The notes beneath the pieces are model-generated. The model did not search any database, was not told the origin of the DNA, and worked only from the letters and a program-made list of their open reading frames with translations. From the NCBI GenBank assembly GCA_015680905.1, contig CM027385.1, positions 18,854,501 through 18,918,500 on the forward strand: a DNA stretch of 64,000 bases, read 5' to 3'. Below, in pieces: positions 21,641-33,035 of the stretch (within the stretch, counting starts at the first letter, position 1; every line of letters begins with the position of its first letter). Position numbers and translations under genes: made by a program. Origin of the DNA: Coptis chinensis. Taxonomy: Eukaryota > Streptophyta > Magnoliopsida > Ranunculales > Ranunculaceae.

Positions 21641-22029
21641 CCGGGAATACAACGACGAATAATCTGATCCGCACAATACTTAAAAAGGTAGGGCTCATCC
21701 CAAAGTAGTATAACTTCGCCAAAAACTTCTTACGCTCATTTCTTGACCAATTATAAGGCATAACATCAGCCGCTAGATAATTTACAATGTCAAAGATACC
21801 ATGGTGCTGAAAAATGGCATACGATGCTCATCGGGAAAAGAGTCCGGTATGGACTCGAAATCACCGATCGTCGTTTGTGAGTCTAGATAAGTGGTCGGCA
21901 ACTACGTTTTCGACCCTCTTTTTTGTCCTTTATTTATAATGTGAACTCTTGCGGAGAAGGATCCATCGGATTAATCTCGCTAGCATCCTTCTCTGCAAGA
22001 AGGTACTTTTAAGGGTCTGCATGGTCCGT

Positions 22030-22260
22030 GTAAACTAAAGTTTTAGAACCAACCAAATAAGGATCTAAACTTATCTAAAGCATAAATGACGGCTAAGAAT
22101 TCTTTTTCTGTAGTTGAATAATTTCGTTGAGCATCGTTTAATGTTTTACTAGCATAATAAATGACAGTGGACTTATTATCTAGTTTTTGTCCCAAAGATC
22201 GCACCAACCGCATAATCACTAGCATCACACATGAGTTCGAAAGGTTTAGACCAATCGGAG
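22030..22260 (-). pseudogene. gypsy B RNase H region
   Basis: The minus frame encodes VIYYASKTLNDAQRNYSTTE and KEFLAVIYALDKFR, the hallmark RNase H connection motif of Ty3/gypsy polymerases (YASKTLN...NYSTTEKE). RNase H degrades the RNA strand during reverse transcription. It follows the reverse transcriptase in frame-disrupted form. Confidence 0.8.
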
Positions 22261-22299
22261 GTCAGTATAATTGGTGCAGAGGTTAGGGCGGCTTTTAAA

Positions 22300-23040
22300 G
22301 TTTCAAAAGCCTTCTTACAGGTTAAAATTAAAATCAAAGATTGCATCTTTCAAAAGCAGATTAGTTAAAGGCCTAGCTATTTTCGAAAGTCTTTAATAAA
22401 TCGCCTATAAAACCTGCATGGCCCTAGAAAGGCTCTAATATCACGGACAGTCCGTGATTTAGGTAAAGTCGCTATCTTATCTAGTTTGGCCTTATCCACT
22501 TCGATGCCATCACTAGATACAATGTGACCTAGTACTATGCCCTTTTTCACCATGAAATGACACTTTTCCCCTCTTTAAAAAGCGAGGCTCTTTTCTTCAC
22601 ACCTTGTCAAAACCTTAGACAGGTTAGACAAACAGTCTGTGAAGGAGTCTCCATAGATAGAAAAATCATCCATGAAAAATTCCATAAAGCACTCTACCAT
22701 GTCACTAAATATATGAAGCATACACCACCGAAGGTTCCAGAGCATTACAAAGGCCAAAAGGCATTCGCTTATAGGCATACGCTCCAAAGGGACATGTGAA
22801 GGTAGTCTTTTCTTGGTCATCAAGATCAATAATAATCTGAAAATAGCCCGAGTAGCCATCCGTAAAACAATAAAAGCATGACCAGCTAGGCGCTCGAGCA
22901 TTTGATCTATAAAAGGTAAAGGAAAGTGATCCTTTCGTGTCATAGCATTTAAACGTCTGTAATCAATACAGATCCTCCATTTCATAGGACCTTGTGTGAC
23001 AACATAGTCACCCTTTCCGCTTCTTAACCATGGTAACTCC
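22300..23040 (-). pseudogene. gypsy B reverse transcriptase, frameshifted
   Basis: Contains WRICIDYRRLNAMTRKDHFP and LPFIDQMLERLAGH near 22980-22880, and the catalytic FMDDFSIYG near 22680-22650. Between them the frame is lost and regained: the palm motif with the first catalytic aspartate reads in other frames (KRMPFGLCNAP-like near 22750). Frameshifts follow toward RNase H. Domain order protease-RT-RNase H-integrase is that of Ty3/gypsy. Confidence 0.82.
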
Positions 23041-23397
23041 CGATTTCTTAGGAACTACATGAATGGGGCTTACCCATTCGCTATCGAGATGGGGTATATG
23101 ATACCGCGATCGAAAGTAATCGTAAAGACTTCTTCCCTCACCACCTCTTTCATGGCGGGGTTCGCTTGACGAGGTTCGCGAGAAGTCTTCGCGTTATCCT
23201 CCAAATGGATACGATGAGTGCAAACATTAGGGTCAATTCCTTAATGTCAGCTAGGGACCAACCAATCACGAGACCGATGTTCCCTAATCACCCGGATTAA
23301 ACGCGTGTCTCTTCATCAATAGATAACAGAAGATATAATTACCGGATGACTACCATCCGGATCGAGTTGAATATATTTTAACTCTGGGGGAAGGGGT

Positions 23398-24345
23398 TTA
23401 AGACCGGGTGGGAGGAAAATCAATAGATGTTTCGTCGGGGTCCTCATTTTGCATAATGAATACTTGCTTAGGTAGCAAGTCTTCATACTCAATATGTGGA
23501 GCAACCAAAGTGTCTACAATTGGTGTGGACTCAAGGATGGTGTTGACTTCCTCTAAGTAGGAGTCATTTACAAAATCTGACTTTCCAAAAGAAAGGAATT
23601 TGTACATATTGTTTTCAGGAAACGTGTTGTTAAAATAATCTTGAGCTAAGCTCTCGATCATGCTAACCTCCCCATCTATAGATGAATCTGATAACTGTTT
23701 CATCATTTTAAAAACATTTACCTCAACTGTGAGATGGCCAAAAGATAAGGACATCTTACCATCGCGGCAATTAATAAGTGCGTTGGCAGTTGCTAAAAAG
23801 GGGCGCCCTAAGATGATCGGTACAGAGTCATTAGCAACTTCTGTATCGAGGATAACAAAATCCGCAGGATAGTAGAAATCCTGAACCTTAACAAGCACGT
23901 TTTCCACTACACCCTTAGGATACTTAATAGACCTGTTCGCTAATTGCAACGTTATTTTTGTAGGTTGCATTTCCTGTAGACCTATTTGTTTATACAAGTA
24001 ATACGGGAGTAAGTTAACACTCGCCCCCAGGTCTAATAAACTGGTCGTCATGTGGGAATCTCCTAAGGTGCATTTTACAGTAGGACGACCGGGGTCCTTG
24101 TACTTACCAATTCCATTATTTTCGGATAAAGTTGGGAATTGTTCAGTTAAAAAGGCGTCTTTCGGTATGTTGGCCTTACGCCTAGTAGTGCACAACTCTT
24201 TAAGAAACTTAGCGTGATTAGGTAGCTTTTTAATAGCTTCGAGAAAAGGAAGGTTTATCGTTAGATTTTTGAAAACATTCCTAATCTCCTCGAAGTTGGT
24301 ATCCCTGGTTAGCATGGCTAATTTTTGAGGGAATGGTGGTTTCAC
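23398..24345 (-). pseudogene. gypsy B gag C-terminal conserved block and aspartic protease
   Basis: An open 315-codon frame. The first part (LTRDTNFEEIRNVFKNLTIN, KELCTTRRKANIPKDAFLTE) is the conserved Athila/Tat-type block before the protease. The catalytic motif LLDLGASVNLLP lies near 24040-24010, followed by LQLANRSIKYPKGVVENVLV, the flap-like region, and ILGRPFLATANALINCRDG. The aspartate is present; the usual DTG reads DLG, as in many plant elements of this group. The acidic tail runs to 23398. It is the only uninterrupted pol domain in B. Confidence 0.85.
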
Positions 24346-24349
24346 TCTA

Positions 24350-26161
24350 TATTTAGCGTATGGCTCGACTTGATGTGTAACCTTGGCTTTCTGTTTCTTA
24401 GGTTGTGGTTTAACCGGTACCTCTACAAAGGTAGGTTCTTCGGTTTCTATTTCAAAGATCTAGTTCGATATCCGGTGTAGGGAGGATCACGGGGTAACTA
24501 TAGGCATAGTTACTTTGTTATCAACCACTTTTCCGAGGCGAGAGTGGTGATGGCATTTAGGTCACCTACTATTGTCGCTTCGTACTAGTATTACCGTTTA
24601 CCTCAAAGGTCGTGTTTGTTGTTTTAGGGTTTGGTATCGCTTTGTCCCGAAACACGCCTTTTGGTTGGGCTTTCTCTTGGGCTAACCGTTGTATGCCCCG
24701 ATTTATGGATTGTAATATCTGTTGGTTTGATTGAGTCATTGATTGGAAAAGTTGTTGGGTAACCTCGTATAAAAGGCGCGTTGATACGGTCCGTTTGTGT
24801 AGGTGTAGTAGTCACGGTGGTGCGACCGAACTATCTCACGCTGATTATTTATGGGTGGGTTTTGATAGTTACTATTGTTAACCTAACGATACCTCTATTG
24901 GTATTATAATTATTATAATTATTCTGACCTTGTGCTACACCTTGTCGGGTTTACGCTTTGGTTGTTATAATTATTATAATTTCCGACCTTGTCCTTGTCC
25001 TTGCCTAGGTGGAGCTTGATTATAGTTGTTTGTTTGCCTAACATTTTGGTTATTAAACCCTGGAGTTGTAACTTGTTGATTGTTTCACCAACTAAAGTTG
25101 GGATGTTGTCTCCATGGGGCATTAGGAATAGGATAGTTATTAATGGAGCAAATATTATCTTCCTCTAATTGTTGTTGTTCATAGGCGAGAGGACAATAGG
25201 AGTCAGGGTGCTCAGGACTCAAACAGAAATTACATGGGTTGGAGTTGACATTCATGAAGGGAATAGGATTTTGTTGAATAGAAATAGCCTCTACTTTTTT
25301 AGTTAGAGATTCGATTAAATTTTTAAGTTCTGGGTCGGGTTTCATCTCAAACATACCGGGCGCCTTAACTCGCTGAAGAAGAACTAGTAGAGCGGGGGAT
25401 ATCATCACTCCCCAATTGTTATTAGCGTTTAGTTTGTTCTTCTAAAATTTATAAGCCTCCTCGAGGCCTTTTTACTTAGGAAACCCATTCATTATGTTAA
25501 GGACTTCTTTATGGTGATGTTGAAGTCCTTTGCAAAAGGCACGAACTAACGTGTCTTTTCCTAGGTTATGGTGTGGACACTCTATTAGCAGATCGGTGAA
25601 ACGATTCCAAGCCTCAGAAAATGATTCATGAGGGTTCTGTCGGAAGAAATGAATCTTGGAAAGCATTTCATCCATCTTTAGGGGTGGGTAAAAATGTTCC
25701 ATAAATAGCTGAACAAGTTTAGCCCACGAGTCCACAGAGTTAGGCGCTTGGGCAGTTAACCAAGACGCTACCTTATCGGCTAAGGTGAAGGGAAATACCC
25801 TCAGTTTAATTTGTTCCGCACTAACCGTAGGATGATGGAATGTTGTAAGGACTTGTTCAATCCGACGCATGTGTTGGTAAGGTTTTTCATGGCCTAAACC
25901 ATGAAAAACGGGTAACAAATTAAATATGTTTGGGGGGATTCAAAAATCCCCCACTGGGTCTGCTAGAATGATGCAAGATTTAGGGCTATCGCTCAAAGCT
26001 TTGTAGAAGTCGGAGAGAGGAGTCTCTCTTTCTTCACCCATTATGTCAGGTATGGTTGGTGGAATAGTAGTTAGAGGTGTTATGATTGGTATACTCGATA
26101 TGTTTGTTTGTTGACGGTTAATTACGTTCGGTGTTTTTCTCCGACCAGACCTTAATCTCAT
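24350..26161 (-). pseudogene. gypsy B gag
   Basis: The start at 26161 encodes MRLRSGRRKTPNVINRQQ. One in-frame TGA at about 25938-25940 separates this from the capsid-type core (25918-25472) with LRVFPFTLADKVASWLTAQA, the signature of the plant retrotransposon gag domain, and FFRQNPHESFSEAWNRFTDL. Further on are a CX2CX4HX4C knuckle (CNFCLSPEHPDSYC, near 25220) and an N/Q-rich repeat region with frameshifts. Gag forms the virus-like particle that holds the RNA. Confidence 0.82.
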
Positions 26162-26384
26162 GCAAGTCTAAGTCTAAATACGAAAACAACCCAAACAATC
26201 TTGATATATTAGTATGAACCTCTAACTGGAGATGCGAGGTATGGAAGAAAGGAATACCTGAAAGCGTCCTTGCTTCGCTTATGAATAGCGTCTTGTTTAC
26301 GCGTGTTCAGTGTAAATAACAAGTTAGAACACTAAAAACTTACAAAATTGAAGTTCGAAACAAACCTGTAGAAATCCGCAAAAT

Positions 26385-26580
26385 TTTGCTTAGGGCGCAG
26401 GTGCGCTCGGAGAGGGCGCGGTCGCGCTCCTAGTCCAGCACGTGAGCGTGGGTCGCGCTTGGTAAGAGGGCGGGTCGCGCTCGAAGTCTAGTAAGTGAGG
26501 GGTCGGTCTCGGGAAGAAAGTCGCTACTCAAAGTCCGAACTATAGAGCGCAGCGCTCCTTATAAGCCGGCGATGGCGGCC
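26385..26580. repeat. GC-rich GGGCGC/GGTCGCGCTC tract in gypsy B leader
   Basis: Imperfect repeats of GGGCGCGGTCGCGCTC and GTGGGTCGCGCTTGG lie between PBS and gag. They stand out from the AT-rich leader and resemble the tract at 17490-17720. Confidence 0.6.
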
Positions 26581-26703
26581 CGTGTAATTTTTCCCCGAAT
26601 TTTTTCAACGAAAACGAATAACCAAAACATGGGTGGGTGGGTTTAATGGGACTTAAAAATGACTAATTCTACTATGAAAACAATGCTAAAGTGCAACTAA
26701 GAT

Positions 26704-26716
26704 GGCAGCGGCGCCA
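26704..26716 (-). other. Primer binding site of gypsy B
   Basis: TGGCGCCGCTGCC on the minus strand, two bases from the 5' LTR. It is the tRNA-Asp type. Confidence 0.85.
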
Positions 26717-26718
26717 TT

Positions 26719-28194
26719 TGATAAAAGTTAAAATGAATAGTCTACCTACGAAATGAACGATGAAACTCAAAATGTAAGTAAACTAAAACTATCTTAAGAT
26801 GCTTATATTTATCAAAGTTTCCTACTCTCAAGTCTATCGAAATAGAGTGGAGTAACGAATTCGTTCCACTCCTAGTGCTCTAGCATGTAATTTTTTTCTA
26901 ATCTAATTAGTCGGTCTTAAGTCAATGAGAGCTTTACTGGTGATATACTACGATATACTTACTGAATTTGATTACTTGAATTTAACTACTAATGCTATGG
27001 AAATATGATTGTGCTTGAATCTAGATAAAGGATTAGAGGGAATTGAATCCACCTCGAATCCAACTTAATAGCCTAACATAGATTCTTGTATCTCGATTCT
27101 TACGCGTTCTTACGGCAAGAAATTTGAGTTCTAATCCCTAGTGTTCATGGCATTTCTACCGAAGTACTAACTAGCATGTGAGGTCGCCCACCCATTCTCA
27201 TGGCTTAATCACGACCTTCTAGATTGGAATAGATTCTACAATGTTTCTACACTATACCACTAAGTTTTCATCAAGGCTTCATCAACCCCTCTAATGGAGG
27301 TTTTAGCCTTGAGTCATCAAACCATCATTTCCCATTTCATTATAACTACCCATCATATTAAAATTCTAACTTAACTAAATTAACTAACAATGGTTTAATC
27401 TATTTAAACTACGGAATGATAATCAACAAGAATTAAAATCAGATCTATAAATTGAAATAACACAATTCGAAATTGCGAAAACAACTATTTTATTTATCTA
27501 ATCAATCAAGAACAATGATTCAAAGACTTAATCTAAAACAAGAATTTAAAATGGAACTAAAGCTTAATTTAATTAATAAAAACAGATCTAGAATTATCTA
27601 TATTATTTTAGGTCTAACTAGCTACCATTAACAAAGAGCTAAACTTTGGTTTTTATACATTCAGATCCAAAAATCGTGCATGGGCTTGGAGCCATGTTTT
27701 GGGCCAGAGAATCAGGCCCAAAACCCAATTCTTTTAGTCCAAAAAGGCCTCTTCAGCTGCAGTTGGTTTCCACCGACTTGTCGTCCACTTCTGCTTCTCT
27801 GATTGGGTCAAGGCTTAGACCATTGGAAAGCTCTTTCCGAGCCGGTCGTTTTGACATAAGGTAGGCCCAATTCTGAGGTCTGAGTCCAAAGATACGGCTT
27901 TCGGAAGTTCTGCTGACTTGTGTGCTGTTTCAGCCCGTGTCGACTTTTCAGCTTTTGACCGGTCTTTAGGAAGGCTTTATCTTCTTGAATCTTGGCCTTT
28001 AATCACGGAACTCCTTAGTAACCGACCTTTTCTCCTTTATCTCACTAAAGTGGCACATTTCTACACATAATGGACTTTGAAGCCTGAAATGCATAAAAAC
28101 ACGTAATTAGTGTTAACTTTTAATTATTACTCACATAATTGGTCCAAAAGTATGACTGTTAAAGGGTTAAAACTACAGTTTTGGGCTCTTATCA
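26719..28194 (-). repeat. 5' LTR of gypsy B
   Basis: 1476 bp, TGATAAAAG to CTCTTATCA on the plus strand. The minus-strand promoter has a TATA-like TATAAAAACC near 27645-27655, preceded by GGCCCAAAA and TGGGCC motifs at about 27690-27720. Confidence 0.92.
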
Positions 28195-28199
28195 CTCAT

Positions 28200-28377
28200 A
28201 TTCTAGTGCTTTAACATACTTGCTTTAATATCCCAAATGGATACACAAGTATTTCTTGCATAGAATATATATAAAATGCATGGTTACTTCTTGATTTCCT
28301 CCGTTCTATATTTTTAAAATCTTCTAGTTGGAAGTAACACTCTATCTCCCTCCCTCAATGTTTTGTTGTGGTCTTAG
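28200..28377 (+). other. Right part of captured DXS intron
   Basis: Ends in a pyrimidine-rich tract and AG (GGTCTTAG) directly before DXS exon C. It continues the intron interrupted by element B. Confidence 0.65.
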
Positions 28378-28656
28378 GTTGTCCATGACATGGAACAACA
28401 AAAGGTACCAGTGCGGTTTGCAATTTCAAGTGTTGGACTGGTTGGATCTGATGGTCCCATGCTTGGTGGGGCATTTGATATCACATTCATGTCATGCTTG
28501 CCAAACATGATTGTCATGGCTCCAGCGGATGAGGTTGAGCTTGTAAACATGGTGGTGACTGCTGCCCATGTAGATGATAGACCCATTTGCTTCCGCTATC
28601 CAAGAGGTGTCGTTGGTGGGATGAACAGCTTTTAATGCAATGGAATACCCCTGGAG
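28378..28656 (+). pseudogene. DXS: Captured DXS exon C
   Basis: Encodes [60 protein letters not shown] and [12 protein letters not shown], collinear with plant DXS after exon B. A TAA stop follows at about 28633, then GIPLE and a GT donor at 28657. The residues GSDGPMLGG replace the usual GxDGPTHxG, so a histidine conserved in active DXS enzymes is not present. This may be a feature of a divergent DXS clade or a mutation. Confidence 0.85.
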
Positions 28657-28791
28657 GTAATTACTGTACAATGTCTTTCATGTATGGACTTCCAGAACAC
28701 ACGCCCGCTTGTGTGGGCGTGTCGAAGCATGTGAACTTACAGCTGATATATCTTTGGCATAGCTCATGACACTGGTTCTATTGGTTGCCAG

Positions 28792-29076
28792 ATTGGAAAA
28801 GGCAGGGTTCTTGTAGAGGGTAAAGATGTTGCTCTGCTTGGGTACGGGGTGATGGTTCAAAATTGCCTTAGGGCTCGATCTCTTCTTGCCAACCTTGACA
28901 TTCATGTAACTATTGCAGATGCAAGATTTTGCAAGCCCCTTGATATCAAGCTTGTGAGGGAGCTATGCAAAGAACACACCTTCTTGATAACAGTAGAGGA
29001 AGGATCCGTGGGAGGATTTGTGTCCCACATTGTGCAGTTTATTGTACTTGATGGACAGCTTGATGGCAAAATCAAG
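28792..29076 (+). pseudogene. DXS: Captured DXS exon D (C-terminal domain)
   Basis: After an AG acceptor it encodes [60 protein letters not shown] and [13 protein letters not shown], ending at KIK|GT. This is the transketolase C-terminal domain of DXS, with no stop inside the exon. 29130-29210 may hold remnants of the last exon. The sequence resembles the non-photosynthetic, third-clade plant DXS, but I cannot confirm the clade here. Confidence 0.85.
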
Positions 29077-29210
29077 GTAATGGTTATCCCGCTTTGTATT
29101 CAAGGACTTGTATAAGATTTTAGATGCCGCCTTTGAGCATGTTGATAGGTAATGAAGAGGTGCTCTCTTACACTTCCCGGAAGCACCGTGCAAATTACAT
29201 GCTATTGGTG

Positions 29211-29817
29211 TTACTGCCCAAATCATTAACAACTATTTAAAAAAAAATTCTGGGCAGACACAAGTTTTAGATTACTCCGCTAGTGATGCAGAAAAATAGA
29301 CGACAACGTTTTTATTGTAAGTCAACCTCAACCAACTTTTGGCACAGGGTTGGACTGATCTTCAGAACTTCCTTTGTCATTCAGGTACTCTATTATGCGG
29401 ATGTTCCGTCTGTTTATTTTAGGGTTTAGGGTTTAGGGTTTATTTTCCTTTTATAAAATTTGCATTGATTTTCTAGTACAATGTTTCATACTGCAGAAAA
29501 AAGAAAACAGAGTGATTTGTTAGTCTGCGATAGGTTCTTGGATTAAATTGATTACATCAAGCCAGGCTGTGATAGGTTCTTGGTTGGGTGACTGTGGTTC
29601 TCTTTTGCTTATTTCGGTACTGCAAATTAGATTTTGTTGGTATATGTTGGCTCGTTACAATTTTTTGTATATAGTGTAATATTTGTAATTGGAGATGATA
29701 TTTGTGTGATGAATGTGATTTTAAGATACGTTTTATCTTTATTTGATGATAAATGACCTGGAAAATGGTATTATATTGGGATGATATTGACAATTTTTTT
29801 TATTATTATTTTGATAA
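29211..29817. other. CACTA internal non-coding sequence with three TTTAGGG units
   Basis: AT-rich. About 29418-29440 has three TTTAGGG units, the plant telomere repeat, but this is too short to call a telomere insertion. GATAGGTTCTTGG is repeated at about 29530 and 29570. No gene is seen. Confidence 0.5.
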
Positions 29818-30187
29818 ATGGGACATCACTTTTAAAGTGATTTATAGAGTTATTTCACATCACTTTACAAGTAATTTGGAATCTGAATGAAACGTCACTT
29901 CTTAAGTGATGTTAATCGGCCTTATTGATTTCATTTAAAAAGTGATGTTAAACGTTATAACATCACTTGTGGACATCGATTAAAAAGTGATGCAAAGTTA
30001 TAACATCACTTGTGGACATCAATTAAAAAGTGATGTAAAGTAACATCACTTGTGGACATCGTTTAAAAAGTGATGTGGAAAACCCTTACTTTTCACGTCG
30101 CCACCAGTTACATCACTTGCAAAAGTGACGTCGTATATTTTTGACATCACTTATGGAGTGATTTTAAATGTTTTTTATGTTGTAGTG
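29818..30187. repeat. CACTA right terminus and subterminal repeats
   Basis: A dense array of AAGTGATGT and ACATCACTT words, including three near-repeats of AACATCACTTGTGGACATC (about 29955-30065). It ends in TGTTGTAGTG. It mirrors the left array. Confidence 0.8.
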
Positions 30188-30190
30188 ATT

Positions 30191-33035
30191 GTAGAGGCTA
30201 CAAGTATCAGGACTTGTATTCAAACTTCTTTACTTTCTACATTTCATGATTGTGTCCCAGTTTTTCTTTAATAGACACATATCATGATATGTCACTCTCA
30301 CTGATTTCACCATTGTCAAAGAATCCAACGTTATCGGTTTCTACTGTTCTCGTCCTTTGGTTAGGTAAGTCAAATCTATATACCCTTTGGATTTTTCAAG
30401 ATAACCAATAATGTTACCAGTAACTTTTCTCAAATCCAATATATTTTTATGTGGATAATTTATGAGCACAAACCCTGTTGGTATCCCCAAAAAGGCAGGT
30501 AACTTGAACTAGGTTAAGTTCCTCTTATTCCATAACTACTCAAAAGAGTCTCTGGAACTATCTTACTGGAAAGCAAGTTTAATATAATACACAACAGTCT
30601 TTATAACTTTAAATATCCTTAGCTTAACAACTAGGGTAATTAGACTAACTTAACATAATCCTAACCACGTCCTATAAAGTATGATTATGCCTTTCAACCA
30701 TATCATTATATTGCGGTGCCGGCGCGTTCTAAGTATTGTGTATTTATCACAAATACGGCTAACGCTGTTCTAAAACTCCAACAATTATTAGTCTATGACA
30801 TTGACTTTTATCTTAATTTTCACCACTTCAATTTGGTTTGACAGTTTTCATTTGTTTGTCTAATTGCTTACAATCTCAATAATGTAAATTTTAACGACTC
30901 ACACTGGTAGAGATTTATTATGTAAGATAGAAAGATAATCTTAATGTGAATTGTCATCTTTATGTGAGGTGTATCTCACAACGAAATACAAAGTGGAAAA
31001 ATGTATATAAATGTCGATACTTATTGTGGCTTTCATTTCTTGTGTGTTGGTTTGTTTCCTATAATACACTCCACACACACATATGAGATTAGCAAATTTA
31101 GATTCGAATGAATCACATCATATGCTAATCTTTCTACAAACTTTTTCTCTGAAGATTTATACATTCTTCATGCCACAACTAAGAAGACATGATAGTCATT
31201 TAGCTACGTTCAACTCTAACTTTAAGATGCATAATAATAAAGTCCCCATTCGATAATCAAACAAGCTATATGTGGATATCCTATACTTATTTAACCAAAG
31301 AATGCATATTACCCCTTAATGTTTATTCAACCTTATATGGTTGGTCTACCTGTGGGTAACTCAAAACAATCGAATAAACAAACAACAATTATTGTCACAA
31401 TTATAACATTCAAGAATATAGTTGGTTCACTGTGGTGAATACCAAACTATACCTAAAGTGAATATTTTAAGTCAATATTCATGGACAAAGTTGAAATTAC
31501 TATGGTTAACACCAACTTATACGTAATATGAATATTCGACACTTTAGGTTTCGACAAGTAACACTTTATGGTATATGAATTGGGACTTTAATAAACAAAA
31601 TAATGCTCACTACATTAAAACTTTGATTATTAACACAAATATCCATAATTTAGATTAAAATCTAATGATGAACATAATAGTGTCATTGCAATACCACCTG
31701 TGGGTGAGTATTACAACACACGAGGTGTTCACTCCATAATATTATGATGATGAACGTACATTATAATTATGAAACCACCTGTGGGTGTGTATCACAACAT
31801 ACAAAAAGTTAACTTACATTTAGGGCTAAATCATTAAGTATGTCAAAATTAGATAGGTATGCTACATGTGGGTAGTCAATTCCATATCTAACTCTTTAGT
31901 ACACATTATCACCCTAAATTAATTAGAACTATAACGTTAATGATATTTACAACTTCTCAATGTTGGGTCACTGTGGTGACTACCAAATGATCAGCTTTAT
32001 ATCAATTATTTTAACTTTATTATAATCCCAATGGATCCTTAATCATCATCATAAATAACATTATACAATGTCACTAACAATAATACGATGAAGTATTCAC
32101 AATATCTTACTATTGGGCCACTGTGGCAGCTACCAATGCAGCCTAATTTGTGAGTACCAAATCGTTAAATGACATTGATTAACATACATATATAATCATA
32201 GGGAAAACTAAACATGCAGCAGAATAACGTGTGTATTTTCATAATGTACATGATCAAAAGTCCACTATGCAATAAGCTTTATAGTGGAAATTAATAGACA
32301 TCAATAATATTAATAAACCAAAAGAAATATTCATTCTATCATATTGCATGCTTTGAACGTAATAAAACAAATAATCAACGCAAGTTTATAAATCAAAACC
32401 CAACTTAGCAAGCTATAAAGATTTAATATCAGAATTCTTAAATCTTCAAAATCACTTTCAAGATTGTTCAATACGTAGGGTTTGAAAAAGCTTCAGAATG
32501 GTTATTCATATCGTCAAAAAACGGACTTAGAACGAGTGATCCGTGGTCCAAAAGAAGATTAATGGGCCTAAAAAACAATTAGGCCTACTTAAAAAGCCAC
32601 TTTAATGGGCCAAAATTAGGACCAGTCCTTATGGGTCAAATTAGACCACCAAGTCATAAAGAGTCGATCCGCACCCGAGTAGTCCAAGGGCTAAAGGAGA
32701 GGACTTAAAACGAAATGGGTACATAAAATGTTACATAAGTGGACCTGTTATTATGGGCCAGATCTAGCCTTGTCATTACAGATCGAACTGGACCCGGTCC
32801 AAACTAGTCAGAACCAAGTCAGGTTGGTCTAGACCCTAGAAAGATTAGGCTCATGGGCTGGTCTTGTAAATAGAAATAAATAAGGCCCAAAAGGGAACAA
32901 TGTTGGTTGGAAAATAAGACAAAACGTAAGAGTTTAAGCACAAATCAGATTAGGTTCATGGGCTAGAAACCTATATAAGTTGAGTTATATAAGAAGTTAG
33001 GCCCGAAACAAAAGGCCTACAAGCCCAAAGCAGAA
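30191..33035 (-). mobile_element. Old copia element, middle part (integrase and upstream)
   Basis: Minus-strand coding traces continue those left of the CACTA element. 30676-30720 encodes APQYNDMVERHNHTL, a decayed form of the copia integrase motif PQxNGVxERxNRT. 30376-30425 encodes TGNIIGYLEKSKGY, the integrase C-terminal GYxxxSKGYR motif. Upstream, 30740-33035 is badly decayed. About 31320-32160 holds seven spaced copies of a CTGTGGGTA/CACTGTGGTGA-containing word. No complete domain remains. Confidence 0.7.
31320..32160. repeat. Spaced CTGTGGG-type motif repeats
   Basis: Copies such as CACCTGTGGGTGAGTATTACAA, CACTGTGGTGACTACCAAA and CACTGTGGCAGCTACCAA recur about every 60-150 bp. They are separated by AT-rich sequence that is itself only weakly similar, and lie within the old copia element. 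Confidence 0.5.

Larger units (their letters stand above)
13220..28194 (-). mobile_element. Complete Ty3/gypsy element B, Athila/Tat-like
   Basis: A 14,975-bp minus-strand element with perfect 5-bp target duplications CTCAT (13215-13219 and 28195-28199). In element order it has a 5' LTR (28194-26719), tRNA-Asp-type PBS (26716-26704), leader, gag (from 26161), protease, reverse transcriptase, RNase H, integrase with GPF-type C-terminal module, two further ORF regions (19500-18316 and 17418-16500), a 1.8-kb untranslated region, a polypurine tract (14706-14693) and a 3' LTR (14692-13220). The LTRs are closely similar, so insertion is fairly recent, yet pol has many frameshifts and stops. It lies in an intron of the DXS fragment carried by the CACTA element, so it is the youngest layer here. 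Confidence 0.93.
9960..30187 (+). mobile_element. Gene-capturing CACTA (En/Spm) transposon, non-autonomous
   Basis: The left end is CACTACAACAAATATGACAT and the right end TTTTTTATGTTGTAGTG, giving inverted termini CACTACAACA. Both sides are flanked by ATT (9957-9959 and 30188-30190), the 3-bp duplication expected for CACTA elements. Both ends are filled with short direct and inverted copies of AAGTGATGT/ACATCACTT, the kind of subterminal array that CACTA transposases bind. The two flanks read into each other as one copia polyprotein region, which confirms a single insertion. Inside are fragments of PPR, mannose-6-phosphate isomerase and DXS genes, and the later gypsy element B (13220-28194). 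Without B it would be about 5.2 kb. No transposase is recognised, so it must have been moved by a relative. Strand is arbitrary; plus is the sense of the PPR and DXS parts. Confidence 0.87.

Noticed and set aside
29418-29440. Three TTTAGGG units as an interstitial telomere
   Set aside because: Three units are too few in AT-rich DNA to distinguish from chance or a promoter telo-box.
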